The notes beneath the pieces are model-generated. The model was not told where the DNA came from. It searched no databases and worked only from the letters and a program-made list of their open reading frames with translations. A program made the translations under genes and the position numbers. 6,537 bases of DNA from Competibacteraceae bacterium UBA2792. GTDB lineage: Bacteria > Pseudomonadota > Gammaproteobacteria > Competibacterales > Competibacteraceae. The stretch covers positions 1 to 6,537 of the forward strand of contig DEHU01000062.1 in the NCBI GenBank assembly GCA_002352125.1. The letters run 5' to 3'. Of this stretch, positions 5,868 to 6,537 are shown piece after piece; within the stretch, counting starts at the first letter, position 1, and every line of letters begins with the position of its first letter.

Positions 5868-6537
5868 ATGCCGCATTCCCAATACCCTACGCTCGAATTT
5901 TTCGTCGGCAATACACCCTTGGTTCGGTTGCGGCGCTTGCCGGGTCATACCCATAACCTGATTCTGGGCAAACTAGAGGGCAACAATCCGGCCGGATCGG
6001 TCAAAGATCGTCCGGCGCTGAGCATGATCCAACAGGCCGAAGCGCGCGGCTTTATCCAGCCCGGCAACACGCTGATCGAGGCCACCAGCGGCAACACCGG
6101 TATCGCTTTGGCGATGATCGCGGCCATGAAAGACTACCGGATGATATTGGTCATGCCGGAAAACCAGAGCGCCGAACGCTGTGCCGCGATGCGCGCCTAC
6201 GGCGCCGAATTGATTCTGGTGAGCAAGGAAGCCGGCATGGAAGGCGCTCGCGATCTCGCCGCACAGTTGGAACGGGAGGGGCGAGGCCGGGTGCTGGATC
6301 AGTTCGGCAATCCCGACAACCCGCTGGCGCACTACCAAACCACCGGCCCCGAAATCTGGCGCGACACGGGCGGCAGCGTGACCCACTTCGTCAGCGCGAT
6401 GGGCACCACCGGCACCATCATGGGCGTGTCGCGTTATCTGAAAGAACAAAATCCCGCTGTGCAAATCGTCGGCGTGCAGCCGACCGAGGGTTCCTGCATC
6501 GCTGGCATTCGTCGCTGGCCGCCGGAGTATTTGCCGA
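5868..6537 (+). CDS. cysM: Cysteine synthase B (O-acetylserine sulfhydrylase B), 3' end outside window
   Basis: CysM is a cytoplasmic PLP enzyme that makes L-cysteine from O-acetyl-L-serine with sulfide, or S-sulfocysteine with thiosulfate. The window holds 223 codons of about 300, so roughly the last quarter is missing. Visible landmarks in order: VGNTPLVRL (13-21); LEGNNPAGSVKDR with the PLP-binding lysine K46; the substrate loop EATSGNTGIA (71-80); MRAYGAELILV (108-118); MEGARDLA (124-131); LDQFGNPDNPLAHYQTTGPEIW (143-164); the phosphate-binding GTTGT (179-183); and GIRRWPPEYLP (213-223). The IRRW segment is characteristic of CysM; the closely related CysK differs here, so I prefer CysM. 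The ATG at 5868 has GGA six bases upstream and gives an N-terminus of family length, about five residues longer than in E. coli. It is transcribed away from tamA, with a 169-base gap and a TATAAT at 5791. All active-site residues within the covered part look intact. Confidence 0.95.
   Translation, partial: MPHSQYPTLEFFVGNTPLVRLRRLPGHTHNLILGKLEGNNPAGSVKDRPALSMIQQAEARGFIQPGNTLIEATSGNTGIALAMIAAMKDYRMILVMPENQSAERCAAMRAYGAELILVSKEAGMEGARDLAAQLEREGRGRVLDQFGNPDNPLAHYQTTGPEIWRDTGGSVTHFVSAMGTTGTIMGVSRYLKEQNPAVQIVGVQPTEGSCIAGIRRWPPEYLP

Noticed and set aside
5973..6464. A 163-codon open frame opposite cysM
   Set aside because: It is codon-aligned antisense of cysM, with the same explanation as the long frame opposite tamB; cysM is unmistakable.
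1..6537. Search for CRISPR arrays, tRNA or rRNA genes, insertion sequences, attachment sites or toxin-antitoxin pairs
   Set aside because: Nothing of these kinds was seen. Apart from the 169-base and 53-base spacers the window is filled by intact or edge-cut core genes.

Overview
The window is about 60% GC by eye and looks like chromosomal DNA of a Gram-negative proteobacterium. It is most likely a gammaproteobacterium, because the cysteine synthase reads closely like enterobacterial CysM and the outer-membrane pair has the TamA/TamB layout. I cannot name a genus.

Layout, left to right: (1) bases 1-48, + strand, are the last 15 codons and stop of a gene that enters from the left; its tail resembles the end of a thioredoxin-family (redoxin) protein. 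(2) A 53-base spacer separates two convergent genes and has no convincing terminator. (3) tamB (102-3896, - strand) encodes a 1264-residue inner-membrane-anchored, periplasm-spanning AsmA-like protein. (4) tamA (3893-5698, - strand) encodes a 601-residue Omp85-family outer-membrane barrel with three POTRA domains. tamA lies upstream of tamB, and the tamA stop and the tamB GTG start share the four bases GTGA, so the two form an operon that is probably translationally coupled. (5) A 169-base divergent intergenic region (5699-5867) carries a consensus TATAAT facing right, an overlapping TATAAA facing left, and several short inverted repeats. (6) cysM (5868 to the right edge, + strand) encodes the first 223 residues of the PLP enzyme O-acetylserine sulfhydrylase B.

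TamA and TamB together form the translocation and assembly module. TamA sits in the outer membrane, while TamB is anchored in the inner membrane, crosses the periplasm and docks on TamA. The family is linked to assembly of some outer-membrane proteins and, more recently, to phospholipid movement to the outer membrane. CysM belongs to cysteine biosynthesis and has no obvious functional tie to TamAB beyond sharing the divergent control region.

I found no previously undescribed system. The genes are intact core genes, and the very long extra open frames inside tamB are explained by codon usage. The points most worth a second look are the symmetric divergent promoter with a nearby palindrome, a 12-base slippage-prone repeat in the tamB membrane anchor, and a lone periplasmic cysteine pair in TamB.
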